From Acidobacteriota bacterium (lineage in GTDB: Bacteria > Actinomycetota > Acidimicrobiia > Acidimicrobiales > UBA8190), in NCBI GenBank assembly GCA_028872975.1, contig JAGWNV010000128.1:1-7322 (forward strand): a stretch of 7,322 bases of DNA, given 5' to 3'. Numbering within the stretch: the stretch's first letter is position 1; each line of letters starts with the position of its first letter. Of this stretch, positions 5,707 to 7,322 are shown one piece after another. Below the pieces are notes generated by a model. That model was not told the origin of the DNA. It was given only the letters and a program-made list of their open reading frames with translations, and searched no databases. Both the position numbers and the translations under genes were made by a program.

Positions 5707-6445
5707 CCGACGAGGAGCAGCCGGTCGTGCCGGCCCCGCACAGGCCGATGACGTTGTACTGCACCGGCCGGTAGGGCACGACCGGGGTCCCCACGTCGAG
5801 CTGGATCACGGCATGGGGCAGGAGGGGGATGTCCCGGGGGTCCCCGGCGAACCGCGTGCCGTTCTCGAAGGCGACCACCGTGCCCCGGGCCGGGCCGACC
5901 TGGCCGGGGCCGAGGGGCTGGCGCCAGACGGCGAAGAACTGGCCCAAGGTGAAGGTGGCCTTGTAGGGCGCCTCGATGTGGAGGACGCCGTCGGCCGTGT
6001 GGGTGTGCAGCCAGTAGAGACAGCCGTTCAGCCTGTTGTCGTAGAAGACCCCGGTCGGGAAGTGCTCGGTGAGGCGGGGGGCGGGGATGCCGGCACCGGC
6101 GGGGATCCGCTCCTGGGTGCCCTGCACGAAGACGGTCACGAGGTCGTGGATGTGGTACTTGACGGGCTGCTGCTCCTCGTTCGAGCAGCCGATCCCGTCG
6201 ACCGTCGGCCCCGAGGCGGTGGTGTCGGCCGAGGCCAGGTCCGGCACCTGTTGGAGGGCCACGCCCTCGGGGCCCTTGGGGCCGGTCGAGGAGCCGCCCC
6301 CGAGCGACAGCCCCAGGCCGAGGCCGAGGCCGGCCAGGAGCACGAGGGCGACCAGGACGACCGCCACCCGCCGGCGCCGCGACACGGGTTCGTCGTGCCC
6401 GCGCTCGGTGGCGCCCGGAGCCGCCCCCTCGTCGAGGTCGGTCAC
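5699..6445 (-). CDS. Membrane-anchored extracytoplasmic protein with two HxH motifs, function unknown
   Basis: I know no characterised function for this family. The 248-aa product has a charged cytoplasmic head ending SRRRR (22-26), one transmembrane anchor at about 27-48 rich in Leu/Gly, a flexible Gly/Ser/Pro linker, and an outward-facing domain. That domain carries C87, KYHIHDLVTVFVQG (96-109) with H98/H100, FYDNRLNGCLYWLHTHTADG (134-153) with C142 and H147/H149, H156, FTLGQFFAVW, H201 near PLLPHAVIQLDVG, and two late Cys (C236, C243). Paired HxH motifs in a beta-rich domain suggest a metal site, and even-numbered Cys suggest disulfides; both are inference. GTG at 6443-6445 lies 4 nt after the stop of the DUF929 gene, so they are surely one operon and may act together outside the membrane. 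Confidence 0.75.
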   Translation of the reverse strand: MTDLDEGAAPGATERGHDEPVSRRRRVAVVLVALVLLAGLGLGLGLSLGGGSSTGPKGPEGVALQQVPDLASADTTASGPTVDGIGCSNEEQQPVKYHIHDLVTVFVQGTQERIPAGAGIPAPRLTEHFPTGVFYDNRLNGCLYWLHTHTADGVLHIEAPYKATFTLGQFFAVWRQPLGPGQVGPARGTVVAFENGTRFAGDPRDIPLLPHAVIQLDVGTPVVPYRPVQYNVIGLCGAGTTGCSSSGG

Positions 6446-6449
6446 CGGA

Positions 6450-7322
6450 TCAGCTCAGGCCGATCTGCTTGGCGGCGGCCGTCGTGCCCGAGGCACTGCA
6501 CACCGACGACGGCTGGTTGCCGGTGAGGTCGCAGATCGCCGCCGTCACGTAGTTGGCGGCGCCCACGACGGCCTGGGTGACGGGGTCGCTCGGGTTGGAG
6601 AGCTTCTGGGCGATCTGTCCCTGGTCGAGACCGAGGAGGACCTGGGGGTTGTAGGTCGGCCCGAGCACGAAGACCTTGTTGCCGAAGTCCACGAAGGGGA
6701 ACCCGGTGGACTGGAGGCCGAACTGGGCCGAGTACTTGGTCCAGAGGTCCTGCTGGGCTTTCGTGAGGGGCTGGAGCACGTGACGGGTGCCGAGGCCGCT
6801 CGTGTCGTTGGACTCGTTCTCCACCATCGTGAAGTCGACGAGGTTGCTCGTGTAGTGGGCGTTGGCGAAGGTGAAGGTGGCCACGGCCGGGGGCGAGTCG
6901 TAGGGCGACGAGGTCGTCTCCTTGAGCCCCGAGAAGGTGCCGAACCTGGAGAAGGCCATGATGAGCGCCCAGCGCTCGGCCCCGCAGTAGGGACAGAATT
7001 CGGCGCCGATGTAGAGGGCCTCGGGCTTGCCCCCGGAGGTGAGCGCCGGCTGGCCGGTCGCCGTCTTGGGGGCGTTGAGCCCCGAGGGGACGCCCACGGT
7101 GTTGGCCTGGCCCTGCGACACGCCGGTGATGGCCTGGAGCACCGACGGGGAGGCCGGGGTGACGGCCGGGCCCGGGCTCTGTGACTTGCCGCCACCACCC
7201 GAGACGAGGACGACGATGAGGATCACGACGACGACCACGAGGGCGGCGGTCCCGTAGGCGAGGGTGGCCGGGGAGAACCGCCGGGGCGGCCCGGCGGGTG
7301 CCGGGCCCTGGCCGGGGCGGCC
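6450..7322 (-). CDS. DUF929 thioredoxin-like membrane-anchored protein (5' end outside window)
   Basis: The frame is open to the right edge; reading back from the edge gives a Gly/Pro-rich cytoplasmic stretch, then RRFSPATLAYGTAAL running into a strongly hydrophobic helix VVVVVILIVVLV. The GTG at 7238 sits inside this helix and cannot be the true start, so the gene is partial, with 290 residues visible. Outside the membrane, after a Ser/Pro/Gly linker, comes EALYIGAEFCPYCGAERWAL with the CPYC redox-type motif (6984-6995), then MAFSRFGTFSGL, VATFTFANAHY, and GFPFVDFGNKVFV. This is the DUF929 pattern, a thioredoxin-fold family of archaea and bacteria without an assigned reaction. A late pair of Cys (AICDLTG...SSVCSA) may form a second disulfide. 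Dithiol oxidoreductase or disulfide formation activity is inferred from CPYC only. It is the first visible gene of the four-gene operon. Confidence 0.9.
   Translation of the reverse strand, partial: GRPGQGPAPAGPPRRFSPATLAYGTAALVVVVVILIVVLVSGGGGKSQSPGPAVTPASPSVLQAITGVSQGQANTVGVPSGLNAPKTATGQPALTSGGKPEALYIGAEFCPYCGAERWALIMAFSRFGTFSGLKETTSSPYDSPPAVATFTFANAHYTSNLVDFTMVENESNDTSGLGTRHVLQPLTKAQQDLWTKYSAQFGLQSTGFPFVDFGNKVFVLGPTYNPQVLLGLDQGQIAQKLSNPSDPVTQAVVGAANYVTAAICDLTGNQPSSVCSASGTTAAAKQIGLS

Noticed and set aside
6312..6335. Short GAGGCC-type tandem repeat
   Set aside because: It encodes the Leu-Gly repeat of the transmembrane anchor. This is low-complexity coding sequence, not a regulatory repeat.
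6450..7238. DUF929 gene starting at GTG 7238
   Set aside because: That codon lies within the transmembrane helix. The frame continues upstream with a helix start and a cytoplasmic Pro-rich tail to the window edge, so the gene is partial.
7201..7240. GAC/GAG-rich tract near the right edge
   Set aside because: On the minus strand it encodes the Val/Ile/Leu-rich transmembrane helix of the DUF929 protein, so codon bias explains it.

Overview
The window is very GC-rich, with G or C at almost every third codon position and frequent GTG starts. Gene order and protein families point to a high-GC actinobacterium. An Acidimicrobiia-like lineage is my guess from protein style only; nothing in the sequence proves it. 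I see no rRNA, tRNA, CRISPR array, insertion sequence or phage gene. It reads as ordinary chromosomal DNA, gene-dense on both strands.

Left part (1-1624, minus strand): a housekeeping block. Reading leftward it holds panB (pantothenate/CoA biosynthesis), rpsF (ribosomal protein S6) and the start of ssb (single-stranded DNA-binding protein), which runs off the left edge. rpsF-ssb is the usual start of the rpsF-ssb-rpsR-rplI cluster. Between panB and rpsF (706-808) there are three short GC-rich hairpins: one is a probable panB terminator, the others may belong to an rpsF leader.

Middle (1625-4223, plus strand): a short divergent region at 1625-1726 carries a candidate panB promoter and the ribosome binding site of a small protein with two CxxC pairs (66 aa). 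It is followed by a large Tat-exported phosphoesterase of the phospholipase C / acid phosphatase type (590 aa) and an SRPBCC-fold lipid-binding-like protein (157 aa). Close spacing suggests these three are co-transcribed.

Right part (4220-7322, minus strand): a tightly packed four-gene operon. In transcription order it encodes a membrane-anchored DUF929 thioredoxin-like protein with a CPYC motif (5' end outside the window), a membrane-anchored extracytoplasmic protein with two HxH motifs, a UbiE/MenG-like SAM methyltransferase, and a UbiA-like multi-spanning membrane protein that lacks the classical Asp-rich prenyltransferase motifs. Junctions are a 4-nt gap, an 8-nt overlap and a 4-nt GTGA overlap, so translation is probably coupled. 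This operon and the plus-strand cluster converge so tightly that their stop codons overlap in one CTAG at 4220-4223.

The most interesting part is the right-hand operon, which combines an outward-facing thiol-redox-like pair with a divergent quinone/lipid-type methyltransferase and membrane enzyme. No clearly new defence system or mobile system is visible.
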